From Celeribacter naphthalenivorans (GTDB taxonomy: Bacteria > Pseudomonadota > Alphaproteobacteria > Rhodobacterales > Rhodobacteraceae): a stretch of DNA of 64,000 bases. The notes under the pieces were generated by a model that worked only from the letters and a program-made list of their open reading frames with translations, was not told the DNA's origin and ran no database searches. Location of the stretch: the NCBI RefSeq assembly GCF_020524585.1, contig NZ_JAIVLK010000002.1:310001-374000 (forward strand), given 5' to 3'. Positions 54,941 to 63,624 of this stretch are shown here, in pieces. How positions within the stretch are numbered: position 1 is the first letter of the stretch; each line of letters starts with the position of its first letter. The position numbers were made by a program, and so were the translations under genes.

Positions 54941-55609
54941 ATGTCTTATAAAAAGAAATCTCGTCGGCAACGATCTCGTTCGACGTCTGGACGTGCGCAG
55001 CCGGCGGATTTGTCCTTTGAACTTCATCTCAGACACAAACGAAGCGTGCCGCGTATGCTGTGCGGGGCTGTTTTGATCTGGGTCGATCTGAAAGGCGTGC
55101 TGGGATTGATTGCGATACAGCCTTTCTGGGGGCTGTTTCTGTTTGTGGGCATCCTGGTGGTTGCTGGTGGTTTGATTTTACCCGGCCTGATGCGGCGACC
55201 CGCCGTGGACATCCAAAATGGTCACGTGCGGTTCAAGACATTGCTAAGAACATATGAGTTTGATGCCGGAAGACCCCCGGCGTTTTTCTATCCGCTGACG
55301 GTTTATTTTTACACAGTCCTGATGATGAAGGTGCGCAAGGGCAACGGGTACAAAGGCTTTGCCGTGCAGATCCACAACATGCGCCATTTGAATGGGGATA
55401 AACCAGACCCTGAGGCACTTCAAATGGACATGATGGGGGTCAAAAGGCTGGATGAAGATGACCGGGAGATGTTTGCTTATGCGGAGCGATACCGAGGGTT
55501 CATCGGTTCGATCCGTGCGATGGGCTGGGCGTTTTGGCTGATCCTGATCATGGCGATTGCTGCGCTCATCTTGCGGGAGTTGGGGGTGGGGGGAGGTCTT
55601 CGGTTTTGA
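54941..55609 (+). CDS. Hypothetical membrane protein
   Basis: This 222-residue protein has a very basic, Ser/Arg-rich N-terminus (KKKSRRQRSRSTSGR). Hydrophobic helices lie at about 43-60, 64-86 and 197-214, and a central soluble region (VDIQNGHVRFKTLLRTYEFD) has a PH-like feel between helices 2 and 3. No family recognised. It lies 39 bases after oxyR and could share its transcript. Its base composition is somewhat richer in A/T than that of its neighbours. Confidence 0.5.
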   Translation: MSYKKKSRRQRSRSTSGRAQPADLSFELHLRHKRSVPRMLCGAVLIWVDLKGVLGLIAIQPFWGLFLFVGILVVAGGLILPGLMRRPAVDIQNGHVRFKTLLRTYEFDAGRPPAFFYPLTVYFYTVLMMKVRKGNGYKGFAVQIHNMRHLNGDKPDPEALQMDMMGVKRLDEDDREMFAYAERYRGFIGSIRAMGWAFWLILIMAIAALILRELGVGGGLRF

Positions 55610-55677
55610 TTTGAGCCATGCGTCTCCGGCATTCCCGGTATGCGACGGTACTCTGAAATCTCAGAATGCCGCAGATG

Positions 55678-55710
55678 CAAAAAGGCCCGCGAGGTTTCCC
55701 CGCGGGCCTT
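55678..55710 (-). terminator. Terminator of the peroxiredoxin gene
   Basis: A perfect 10-bp stem AAGGCCCGCG / CGCGGGCCTT; on the minus strand TTTTTT follows. It may also stop transcripts from the left. Confidence 0.88.
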
Positions 55711-55735
55711 TCGTATCATCGGAGAGGCGGGCGTC

Positions 55736-56284
55736 TTACGCGACGGCTTCGGCCTCTTCGCCTTTGAGCCACTTGAGCACGTTTTCCGGGGAGGAAACGC
55801 CATAGGGGTCTTCGCCGTGGTTGTCGCACAGACCCGGCTCTTCGAACCAGGCTTCGACAACGCCGTTGTTGACGACGGCGGCGTAGCGCCAGGAGCGCAG
55901 GCCGAAGCCGAGGTTGTCCTTGCGCACCAACATGCCAACGCGGCGGGTGAATTCGCCGGAGCCGTCCGGGATCACGCCAACGTTCTCAAGCTCTTGAGAT
56001 TGCGCCCATTTGTTCATGACAAAGCTGTCGTTGACGGACATGCAGTAGATCGCGTCGATGCCTTCGGCTTTGAAATCTGCAAAGCCTTTTTCAAAGCCCG
56101 GCAGCTGGTAGGTGGAGCAGGTGGGGGTGAAGGCGCCCGGCAGGGAGAACAGCACAACGCGCTTGCCTGCGAAGTAATCGGAGGTGGTTTTGTCTTCCCA
56201 TGTGAACGGGTTCGGGCCACCGATGCTCTCGTCACGCACGCGGGTGTGGAAGGTCACTTCGGGGAGTTTGTAACCGGCTTTCAT
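55736..56284 (-). CDS. Prx5-type peroxiredoxin
   Basis: This 182-residue thiol peroxidase reduces H2O2 and organic peroxides. The peroxidatic cysteine is C56 in PGAFTPTCSTYQLPGF, the Prx5-subfamily signature; a glutaredoxin or thioredoxin would recycle it. AAGGAG precedes two consecutive ATGs (56287 and 56284); the second gives the better spacing. It is close to oxyR but on the other strand, so OxyR control is possible but not shown. Confidence 0.92.
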   Translation of the reverse strand: MKAGYKLPEVTFHTRVRDESIGGPNPFTWEDKTTSDYFAGKRVVLFSLPGAFTPTCSTYQLPGFEKGFADFKAEGIDAIYCMSVNDSFVMNKWAQSQELENVGVIPDGSGEFTRRVGMLVRKDNLGFGLRSWRYAAVVNNGVVEAWFEEPGLCDNHGEDPYGVSSPENVLKWLKGEEAEAVA

Positions 56285-56492
56285 CATCTTGCTCCTTGGA
56301 TCGCGCGCCCGGATCACGAAGGGGCGCTTCATTCTGTCGCGGACCTTTTAGAGCGATTCTAAAGCACGTATCAATGCACTTGCAGCGAAACCGGCCCCGC
56401 CCCGGAAATCTGCGGATTTCACGAGACATTTGCGGGCAGGTTGCCTATATCGTGATCCATACGGAAAAGCCCAAACGGAAAAGCATCCTGCC

Positions 56493-57443
56493 ATGCGTGA
56501 TCTCAAGATCCCCGACCAACGCCACCCCGAAAAGGCACATCGCCCCGACAACGCCCAGCCGAAGAAACCGGATTGGATCCGGGTCAAGGCCCCAACGTCC
56601 AAGGGCTATATGGACACGCATAAGATCATGCGTGAGCATAAATTGGTGACGGTGTGCGAAGAGGCGGGCTGTCCGAACGCGGGCGAATGCTGGTCGCAGG
56701 GCCACGCCACCATGATGATCATGGGCGAGATTTGTACCCGTGGCTGCACCTTCTGTAACGTCGCGACCGGGCGCCCCGATGAGCTCGATGTGTTCGAGCC
56801 GGGCCGCGTCGCCGATGCGGTTCAGAAACTGGGCCTCAAACACGTTGTGATCACCTCTGTGGACCGCGATGACCTCGAAGACGGCGGGGCTGAGCATTTC
56901 GCCATGACCATCCGCGCCATTCGCAAGCGCTCGCCCGAGACCACCATTGAAATCCTCACGCCGGACTTTCTGAAATGCGCCCCGTCAGCGTTGGAAACCG
57001 TGGTCGCGGCCAAGCCGGACGTGTTCAACCACAACCTCGAGACCGTGCCGGGCCTCTATCAGGAGGTGCGCCCCGGTGCGCGCTACTTCCACTCTCTGCG
57101 CCTGTTGCAGCGTGTGAAAGAGCTTGATCCGACCATGTTCACCAAATCCGGCATCATGGTGGGGCTGGGCGAAAAACGCCCCGAGGTGCTGCAAGTCATG
57201 GACGATATGCGCGCCGCCGACATTGATTTCATGACCATCGGGCAATATTTGCAGCCGACGCCGAAACATCACCGCGTCGCCGAATTTATCACCCCCGACG
57301 CGTTCAAAAGCTACGAGAAAGCCGCGATCAACAAAGGCTTTTTGATGGTCTCCGCCACGCCGCTGACGCGCTCGTCCTACCATGCCGGCGACGATTTCGC
57401 CCGTCTGCGGGAAAACCGTCTGGCAAAATTCGGGCAGGCCTAA
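56493..57443 (+). CDS. lipA: Lipoyl synthase
   Basis: This 316-residue radical-SAM enzyme inserts two sulfur atoms into protein-bound octanoyl groups. The auxiliary cluster cysteines are C55, C60 and C66 ([12 protein letters not shown]), and the radical-SAM cluster cysteines are C81, C85 and C88 (CTRGCTFC). The conserved C-terminal RSSYHA provides the serine ligand. The start at 56493 gives the usual N-terminus [15 protein letters not shown]; the ribosome-binding site is weak. The next gene starts at the base after the stop codon. Confidence 0.96.
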   Translation: MRDLKIPDQRHPEKAHRPDNAQPKKPDWIRVKAPTSKGYMDTHKIMREHKLVTVCEEAGCPNAGECWSQGHATMMIMGEICTRGCTFCNVATGRPDELDVFEPGRVADAVQKLGLKHVVITSVDRDDLEDGGAEHFAMTIRAIRKRSPETTIEILTPDFLKCAPSALETVVAAKPDVFNHNLETVPGLYQEVRPGARYFHSLRLLQRVKELDPTMFTKSGIMVGLGEKRPEVLQVMDDMRAADIDFMTIGQYLQPTPKHHRVAEFITPDAFKSYEKAAINKGFLMVSATPLTRSSYHAGDDFARLRENRLAKFGQA

Positions 57444-58556
57444 GTGTCAGACACATTTGAAATTTTCCTCGGCACCCAGCCGGGGCTTGAGCCCTTTCTT
57501 CTCGCTGAGGCCGAAGAGGCCGGCTTCCCGTCGCCGGTCGCCGTCGGCGGTGGTGTGACCTTTGAAGGCACGTGGGAAGACGTCTGGCGCGCCAACCTGA
57601 CCCTGCGCTGTGCGGCGCGCGTGCTGGCGCGGATCGGCAATTTCCGGGCGCTGCATCTGGCGCAGCTCGACAAACGCGCGCGCAAGTTCCCTTGGGGCGA
57701 TGTGTTGCGCAAAGACGTGCCTTTCCGGGTCGAGGTTGTCACCGGCAAGCGCAACAAAATCTACCATGCGGGCGCCGCGCAGGAACGCATTGAACGTGCC
57801 ATCACTGAGGAACTGGGCGCGCCTGTCTCGGCCGAGGCCGAGGTGGTCCTGAAGGTGCGGATCGAGGACGATATGGTCATCCTCTCCGTCGACACCTCCG
57901 GCGAAGCGCTGCACAAACGCGGGTTCAAGGCCGGTGTGGGCAAGGCCCCGATGCGCGAAACCATGGCGGCCTCTTTCCTGCGCGCTTGTGGCTTTAACGG
58001 CGCCGAGCCGGTACTCGACCCGATGTGCGGCTCCGGGACCTTCGTGATCGAGGCGGCGGAAATGGCGCGGGGGCTTTTGCCCGGCCGTGCGCGCTCCTTT
58101 GCCTTTGAACATCTGGTGGGCTTTGACCCCAAGCCTCTGCAAAATTTCAAAGACCAAGCCCCCAAATGGGATACGGATGTGCAGTTTTACGGCTCTGATC
58201 GCAATGTGAACGTTATTCGCATGGCGAACGACAATGCCGAACGTGCGGGCGTCGCCGATCTGTGCCAGTTCAAACCCGTCTCCGTCTCGGAAATCGAGCG
58301 CCCCGAAGGCGCGCCGGGTCTGGTGATCGTCAACCCGCCTTACGGCGCGCGGATTGGCAAAAAGAAAGACCTCTATGCGCTTTACGGTGCCTTTGGAGAG
58401 GTGATGCGCGCGCGGTTTTCCGGCTGGCGTGTCGGTATGATCACCTCGGATGCGCAGCTGGCCAATGCGACGGGTCTGCCCTGGCTGCCGACCGGCGCGC
58501 CGGTGGCGCATGGCGGTTTGAAGGTCACGCTGTTCCAGACAGCGGCTTTGCCCTGA
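57444..58556 (+). CDS. THUMP-domain class I RNA methyltransferase
   Basis: This 370-residue SAM-dependent methyltransferase has an N-terminal THUMP-type RNA-binding region (about 40-150). A Rossmann-fold domain follows, with DPMCGSGTFVIEAAEMARGL (motif I) and VNPPYGARIG (NPPY catalytic motif), the pattern of enzymes making N2-methylguanine in rRNA or tRNA (RlmL/Trm14 type). The GTG start immediately follows the lipA stop, so the two are co-transcribed. The modified nucleotide is not known. Confidence 0.85.
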   Translation: MSDTFEIFLGTQPGLEPFLLAEAEEAGFPSPVAVGGGVTFEGTWEDVWRANLTLRCAARVLARIGNFRALHLAQLDKRARKFPWGDVLRKDVPFRVEVVTGKRNKIYHAGAAQERIERAITEELGAPVSAEAEVVLKVRIEDDMVILSVDTSGEALHKRGFKAGVGKAPMRETMAASFLRACGFNGAEPVLDPMCGSGTFVIEAAEMARGLLPGRARSFAFEHLVGFDPKPLQNFKDQAPKWDTDVQFYGSDRNVNVIRMANDNAERAGVADLCQFKPVSVSEIERPEGAPGLVIVNPPYGARIGKKKDLYALYGAFGEVMRARFSGWRVGMITSDAQLANATGLPWLPTGAPVAHGGLKVTLFQTAALP

Positions 58557-58682
58557 GCGTCAACCACACGGCCGAGTCACGACCGCAAAGCCTGTGCAAA
58601 AATCGCCCTTCATGTGATCTCTCTCAAGGCAGAGTGCACGACTCCCATGCTATATTTCGCATATATCAAGGGAGAGACTGAT

Positions 58683-59591
58683 ATGATGCACAGACCAAAT
58701 TGGGACGATTATCGGTTCGTGCTCGCCGTGGCCCGCTCCGGGTCTGTCTCGGGGGCTGCGCGCGAGTTGGGGGTCAACCATGCCACCGTTTTGCGTCGCG
58801 TGGCGGCCATCGAGAAACGTCTGGGCGTTGAACTGTTCGAAAAATCCGTGCGCGGCTACGACATCGCGCCCGAAAAGCTGCGGCTGATCGAAGCTGCGCG
58901 CGAGGTCGAGGCCGCTGTCGGCGCCGTCGAGCGGCTGGCGCAGGTGGGGGAGGCGCCCTTGGCGGGCGTCATTCGTGTCACCTCGACGGATACATTCTGT
59001 CAGGCGGTTCTGCCCAGGCTTTTGGTGCGGCTCTCGGAACATGCGCAAGACCTGTCCTTCGAACTTTTGTCCTCCAACGGCCACCTCGATCTGGCGCGGC
59101 TTCATGCCGATGTGACCGTGCGCCCGACCTATAAGCTGCCTGACGATCTGTTCGGCGATATGGCAACGCAGATGGCCTTTGGCTTTTACGCCGCCTCCGA
59201 CGCGGTGCCCGAAGATCACTGGCTGGGCCTGACGGGCGGCATCGGGCGGTCTCATGCGGGGCAAAAGCTGCGCGAGGAACTTGAGCGGCGGCGCGTGCAT
59301 TTCATGGCCGCTTCCGACAGTTTCCTGACGCTCCGTGCCTTGGCCGAAGAGGGCATGGGCCGGGTGATGTTGCCGGTGTTTTTGGGCAATGCCTCCAAGA
59401 GTTTGCAGCGGATCACGCCGGTGCTCGATGTGCCGCCGGTGCCGGTCTTTGTGGCCTCGCATGTCGATCTGGCGGACGCGCCGCGTCTGCGTCAGGCGCG
59501 ATCGCGGATCGCCATGGCTTTGGAGGCCGAAGAGGATCTGTTGATGGGGCTCGAACGTACGAAACCTGTCTCGGCGTTTACTGAAGCCTGA
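58683..59591 (+). CDS. LysR-family transcriptional regulator
   Basis: This 302-residue LysR-type protein has its winged helix at the N-terminus (NWDDYRFVLAVARSGSVSGA, then LGVNHATVLRRVAAIEKRLG) and a substrate-binding-like effector domain. GGGAGAG eight bases before ATG 58683 supports the start; ATG 58686 follows immediately. Its 3' end overlaps the convergent 60-residue gene by 14 bases. Target and ligand unknown. Confidence 0.88.
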   Translation: MMHRPNWDDYRFVLAVARSGSVSGAARELGVNHATVLRRVAAIEKRLGVELFEKSVRGYDIAPEKLRLIEAAREVEAAVGAVERLAQVGEAPLAGVIRVTSTDTFCQAVLPRLLVRLSEHAQDLSFELLSSNGHLDLARLHADVTVRPTYKLPDDLFGDMATQMAFGFYAASDAVPEDHWLGLTGGIGRSHAGQKLREELERRRVHFMAASDSFLTLRALAEEGMGRVMLPVFLGNASKSLQRITPVLDVPPVPVFVASHVDLADAPRLRQARSRIAMALEAEEDLLMGLERTKPVSAFTEA

Positions 59592-59760
59592 CCTTTGCGG
59601 GCCGCTCGACCTGCATCCAGTCGGGCAGTCCGATGGTTTTCTCGACCGCGTAGAGCGCGATGCAGGCGGCAATGATCGCGAAGGTGAACTTCACCCGCTT
59701 CGCAGAGGGCGGGTGTTGCGCCCAGCGTTTGGCGCGCAGCATCCAGCGCATCTGGTTCAC
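59578..59760 (-). CDS. Small single-pass membrane protein downstream of hpt
   Basis: This 60-residue protein has a basic N-terminus ([20 protein letters not shown]), one membrane helix (about 24-42, [20 protein letters not shown]) and a short tail ending [10 protein letters not shown]. The GTG start overlaps the hpt stop (GTGA), implying translational coupling. The pattern looks real rather than random because of the helix, charge placement and coupling. Function unknown. Confidence 0.65.
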   Translation of the reverse strand: MNQMRWMLRAKRWAQHPPSAKRVKFTFAIIAACIALYAVEKTIGLPDWMQVERPAKVRLQ

Positions 59761-60317
59761 GCGCTTTTGCCTGCGTCGTCGTCGTCAAACACCACCGAAC
59801 CGATGAAGGGCAGGTTGCGGTTGGCTTGGGCAAAGTCGATGCCATAGCCGACCACAAAAGCGTCGGGGATTTCAAAGCCGGTCCAGGTCGCCTTGAGATC
59901 GACCTCGCGCCGTGCCGGTTTGTCCAAAAGCGCGATGGTTTCGATCTTGCGCGGGTTGCGTGAGTGCAAAAGCTTCATGACGGCGGACAGCGTATGCCCG
60001 GTGTCGACAATGTCCTCGACCACCAAAACATCGCGGCCTTCGATGGGGCCGCGCAGGTCTTTGAGGATTTTCACCTCACGCGACGACTCGGTGGCGTTGC
60101 CGTAGGAGGAGGCCTCGAGAAAATCGACCTCGACATTCATCTCCAGCTCGCGCACGAGATCGGCAATAAAGACGAATGAGCCGCGCAACAGGCCCACGAC
60201 CACCAATTTGTCGGTGTCCTTGTAATCGCGCCGGATCTCTTTCGCGAGGTCCTCGATGCGGGCGGCGATCGCCTTGGCCGAGATCATGACATCGATGTGA
60301 TAGGGTCGCTGCGTCAT
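59757..60317 (-). CDS. hpt: Hypoxanthine phosphoribosyltransferase
   Basis: This 186-residue purine-salvage enzyme makes IMP (and GMP) from hypoxanthine (guanine) and PRPP. The PRPP-binding motif is [18 protein letters not shown], and the base-binding region [19 protein letters not shown] is also present. ATG 60317 is preceded by AGGGAACAGG. Normal length. It overlaps the small membrane-protein gene by four bases. Confidence 0.95.
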   Translation of the reverse strand: MTQRPYHIDVMISAKAIAARIEDLAKEIRRDYKDTDKLVVVGLLRGSFVFIADLVRELEMNVEVDFLEASSYGNATESSREVKILKDLRGPIEGRDVLVVEDIVDTGHTLSAVMKLLHSRNPRKIETIALLDKPARREVDLKATWTGFEIPDAFVVGYGIDFAQANRNLPFIGSVVFDDDDAGKSA

Positions 60318-60405
60318 CCTGTTCCCTTTTGGTCCCGTTTTGGACCCTTGCAATTTTGGGCTCAGCCATAGATGTATCAGGCAAGGAAAACATAGACCAG
60401 AGACC

Positions 60406-60852
60406 ATGCCGACGCACCAGGAAACAAAGCACATGCCGTTCAGCGCCGATCAGATGTACGCGCTGGTGGCCGATGTCGAAAGCTACCCGAAATTCCTGCC
60501 GTGGAATGCCGCCGCGCGCATCCGCTCGCGCAGCGATATGGGCGACCACGAGCTGATGCTCGCCGATCTGGTGATTTCCTTTAAGGTGTTTCGCGAAAAA
60601 TTCGGTTCGCGTGTGAAACTGTTTGCCGAAGAGCGCCGGATCGACACCGAATATCTCGACGGCCCGTTTCGTTATATGAAAAGCTGGTGGCAATTCACCC
60701 CCGCCGAAGATGGCGGCTGTGATGTCGAGTTTTTCGTCGATTTCGAGTTCAAGAACGCCATCCTGCAAGGCGTGATCGGCATGGTCTTCAACGACGCGAT
60801 GCAACGCATCGTGCGGGCGTTTGAGCGCCGGGCGGCGGAGCTTTACGGGTAA
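60406..60852 (+). CDS. Coq10/RatA-family START-like protein
   Basis: This 148-residue polyketide-cyclase/START-fold protein has the family signatures [20 protein letters not shown] and [10 protein letters not shown], then [18 protein letters not shown]. In alphaproteobacteria and mitochondria such proteins bind coenzyme Q and help respiration; in E. coli the homologue RatA was reported to affect ribosome association. The coenzyme Q role is the more likely here. It is divergent from hpt, convergent with the TSUP gene. Confidence 0.88.
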   Translation: MPTHQETKHMPFSADQMYALVADVESYPKFLPWNAAARIRSRSDMGDHELMLADLVISFKVFREKFGSRVKLFAEERRIDTEYLDGPFRYMKSWWQFTPAEDGGCDVEFFVDFEFKNAILQGVIGMVFNDAMQRIVRAFERRAAELYG

Positions 60853-60855
60853 GGC

Positions 60856-61605
60856 TCAGAACAACCTGACCGTAAAGATCGCCGTCATCACCACGCCGAC
60901 CAAGACGATGAAATGCTTGAGCCGTGCGGTGTTCTTGATCCGCCGCGCGTAATGCGCGCCCAGGAAACCGCCCGCAATCATCGCGGCGGCCAGCAGGGCG
61001 GCATAGTCCCAGGCGATCACACCGGCCAAAACATAGGTCACGGCGGAGACCAGCGACAAAAGCACCGACAAGGCGTTTTTTAGCCCGTTCATCGCATGCA
61101 GATCGGTGAACCCGATGAGGCCCAGAACGGCCAAAAGCATGATCCCCAGCCCGCCGTTGAAATAACCGCCGTAGACGGAGACCGCGAAGAGCGCGACAGC
61201 GGCGCTCGCAGGTCCCAACATCTCGCGTGCAAACAGCCGTTTGATCATCTGCGGTCCCCCGGCGAACAGCACGGTCGCCAGAGCCATCAGCGCAGGCACC
61301 ACCACGAGGAAGGTGTCATTGGGCGTGATCAGCAAAAGCAGCGCGCCCATCACCCCGCCCAGCGCCGAAATCACGATCATCCGTGCGGCGGGCATGGTGG
61401 CGGTGGCGTGCAGGTCGCGCCGGTAGGCCCAGACGCTTGAGACATAGCCGGGCAGGGCGGTGAGTGTGGCGGTGGCATTGGCCGAAACCGGCGGCACACC
61501 GGCAAAGATCAAGGCGGGCAGGGTCAGAAATGTCCCGCCCCCCGCGACGGCATTGAGCGCACCGCCGGCGAGCCCGGCGATGAGGATCACGATCATTTCG
61601 AGCAT
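60856..61605 (-). CDS. TSUP (TauE/SafE)-family permease
   Basis: This 249-residue membrane protein has about eight helices and two repeated segments; the first contains AGLAGGALNAVAGGGTFLTL, the family signature. TSUP proteins move sulfite, sulfonates, thiosulfate or organic anions. The substrate is unknown. AGGGGAGG before the start is a strong ribosome-binding site. Confidence 0.88.
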   Translation of the reverse strand: MLEMIVILIAGLAGGALNAVAGGGTFLTLPALIFAGVPPVSANATATLTALPGYVSSVWAYRRDLHATATMPAARMIVISALGGVMGALLLLITPNDTFLVVVPALMALATVLFAGGPQMIKRLFAREMLGPASAAVALFAVSVYGGYFNGGLGIMLLAVLGLIGFTDLHAMNGLKNALSVLLSLVSAVTYVLAGVIAWDYAALLAAAMIAGGFLGAHYARRIKNTARLKHFIVLVGVVMTAIFTVRLF

Positions 61606-61642
61606 TTTTCCTCCCCTTACGTCCTCCCCCTGAGCGGGCCCG

Positions 61643-61670
61643 AAAAAAAAGCGGACCCGCAGGCCCGCTT
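61643..61670 (-). terminator. Terminator of amt
   Basis: On the minus strand a 9-bp stem AAGCGGGCC / GGTCCGCTT (one G-T pair) is followed by a run of T. Confidence 0.85.
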
Positions 61671-61698
61671 TCTTATGAGATTTTCTGTCGCAGGTCGA

Positions 61699-62904
61699 TT
61701 ACGAATTGTGATCGTAGGCGCTTTCGCCATGGGCCGAAAGATCGAGCCCCTGATGTTCGCTTTCCAAATCGACGCGCATCCCCACGAGCGCCTTCGTCAC
61801 CAGCACCAGCACGACGGTGACGACAAAGGTGAACACCCCCACGATGGCCAAAGCCCCAAGCTGGGCCAGCCATGTGCCCTGACCGAAGGCCGCAATCATG
61901 ATCGTGCCGAAAATACCGCCCACACCATGAACGGCAAAGACGTCAAGCGTGTCGTCGATCCGCAGTTTGTTGCGGATCAAACCGACCATTTCCTGACACA
62001 GAATACCGGCCACGGCACCAATGATCAGCGCTTCAATCGGGCCGACAAAGCCCGAGGCCGGGGTGATCGACGCAAGCCCGGCGATGGTGCCGGTCACAAG
62101 CCCGACAAGTGAGGCTTTGCCATATTTGATCCGCTCCCACAGCGCCCAGGTGAGCGAGGCGGCGGCCGCCGACAGATGTGTCACGGTGATCGCCATGGCG
62201 GCGCCCCCGTCGGCGGCAAGCTGTGAGCCGCCGTTGAACCCGAACCAGCCGACCCAGAGCATCGAGGCGCCGATCATCACATAGCCGGGGTTGTGCGGCG
62301 GTTTGTTGTCCACTTTGCGCCGCCCGAGCATGACCGCGATGATCAGCGCGGCAAGCCCTGCGGTTTCATGCACCACGATGCCGCCCGCAAAATCGCGCGT
62401 TCCGGTTTCGCCGAAAATACCGCCATCGGCCATAAAGCCGCCGCCCCAGATCCAATGGGTCACCGGCGCGTAGCACAAAAGCATCCAGAGCGCGGAAAAC
62501 AAAAGCACAAAGCCGAAGGTCACGCGTTCGACATAGGCGCCGACGATCAGCGCCGGGGTGATGATGGCAAAGGTCATCTGAAAGGCAAAGAACAGCACTT
62601 CTGGCAGGGTGCCCGACAGGCTCTCGGCGTCGATGCCCGCGAGGAACATCTTACCCGGACCGCCCCAGATCGCGCCCCAGACCCCGCTGCCTTCACCAAA
62701 GGCAATGGAATAGCCAAAGGCCAGCCACAAGACGCTCATCAAACAGGCGATGGCATAGACATGCATAAAGACCGAAAGCACGTTCCGGGCCCGCACAAGC
62801 CCGCCGTAAAACAGGGCGAGCCCTGGCAATGACATGAAGAGCACCAGTGCTGTGGCCACCAGTATCCAGGCGGTATCCGCTCCGACCATTGTTCCTTCGA
62901 CCAT
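61699..62904 (-). CDS. amt: Ammonium transporter
   Basis: This 401-residue, eleven-helix channel conducts ammonium. The twin histidines are in IVVHETAGLAAL and VFAVHGVGGIFGT, and the entry aromatic motif lies near the N-terminus (GLALFYGGLVRARNVLSVFM). AAGGAGGGG before ATG 62904 supports the start. Unusually for this family, no PII-protein gene (glnK) follows; the transcript ends at a terminator 29 bases downstream. Nitrogen control is expected, but I do not see a clear sigma54 promoter. Confidence 0.94.
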   Translation of the reverse strand: MVEGTMVGADTAWILVATALVLFMSLPGLALFYGGLVRARNVLSVFMHVYAIACLMSVLWLAFGYSIAFGEGSGVWGAIWGGPGKMFLAGIDAESLSGTLPEVLFFAFQMTFAIITPALIVGAYVERVTFGFVLLFSALWMLLCYAPVTHWIWGGGFMADGGIFGETGTRDFAGGIVVHETAGLAALIIAVMLGRRKVDNKPPHNPGYVMIGASMLWVGWFGFNGGSQLAADGGAAMAITVTHLSAAAASLTWALWERIKYGKASLVGLVTGTIAGLASITPASGFVGPIEALIIGAVAGILCQEMVGLIRNKLRIDDTLDVFAVHGVGGIFGTIMIAAFGQGTWLAQLGALAIVGVFTFVVTVVLVLVTKALVGMRVDLESEHQGLDLSAHGESAYDHNS

Positions 62905-63004
62905 TGTCCCCTCCTTGGTCAAAATCTGCGCATGATTTGCGCGTTGTGCTGCGTAAAGCGGCACTGATGATGATTTAAAAGAGGCAAGACAGTGGGAAAT
63001 GAGG

Positions 63005-63025
63005 CCAAAAATGCATCATTTTTGG
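63005..63025. promoter_or_regulatory. 9-3-9 perfect palindrome upstream of amt
   Basis: Arms CCAAAAATG and CATTTTTGG around CAT lie about 100 bases upstream of the amt start, in an AT-rich gap. It is a candidate operator for nitrogen regulation but does not resemble the NtrC consensus. Confidence 0.5.
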
Positions 63026-63123
63026 AATTGCATATAAAATGACCTAAAATTCCGGCTTGAGTGCAAAATCTAGCCGGAATTGAATCTTTGTCGCACCAGA
63101 GGGCGATTCATCGGAGAGAGAGG

Positions 63124-63624
63124 TCAAATCCGGTCGCTATGAAGACTCTCGCAGAGCATTTCCAGCGCCGTGATCACGGTCGCACTGCGCACATTGGCGC
63201 GGCCAATGGGGCCGAACTCCACCGTTTTCACGATCGTGTCGTGCCCCTCATAGGCCAACCCGAAACAGACCCGGCCTTCTGGTTTGTGCTCCGACCCGCC
63301 GGGGCCTGCGATGCCTGTGACCGCGACGGCGATCTGGGCCTGAGAGCGGCTCACGGCGCCTTCCGCCATCTCACGCGCCACCTGTTCGGCGACCGCGCCA
63401 TATTGCGCCAAGGTCACCGGCGAGACGCCCAACATTTCACGCTTGGCGGTGTTGGAATAGGTGATGAAGCCGCGCTCCACCACGTCCGACGAGCCCGCCA
63501 CTTCGGTCAGGCTGCCGATGATCATGCCACCGGTGCAGCTTTCTGCGGTGGCGATCATCACGCCTTTCGCGCGCGCCGCCGCAAGTGTCGCCTCGGCCAG
63601 CTCATAGGGAATTTCGGTCGTCAC
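63124..63624 (-). CDS. pncC: CinA-family nicotinamide-nucleotide amidohydrolase
   Basis: This 166-residue single-domain CinA protein deamidates nicotinamide mononucleotide in NAD salvage. The motif ATAESCTGGMIIGSLTEVAG contains the catalytic Ser/Cys region, and GIAGPGGSEHKPEGRVCFGL completes the active site. The GTG start overlaps the pgpA stop (GTGA). The N-terminal MoaB-like domain of long CinA proteins is absent, which is normal for PncC. Confidence 0.9.
   Translation of the reverse strand: MTTEIPYELAEATLAAARAKGVMIATAESCTGGMIIGSLTEVAGSSDVVERGFITYSNTAKREMLGVSPVTLAQYGAVAEQVAREMAEGAVSRSQAQIAVAVTGIAGPGGSEHKPEGRVCFGLAYEGHDTIVKTVEFGPIGRANVRSATVITALEMLCESLHSDRI

Noticed and set aside
62905-63123. 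Sigma54 promoter for amt
   Set aside because: No TGGC-N7-TTGC-type -24/-12 pair at correct spacing was seen on the minus strand.
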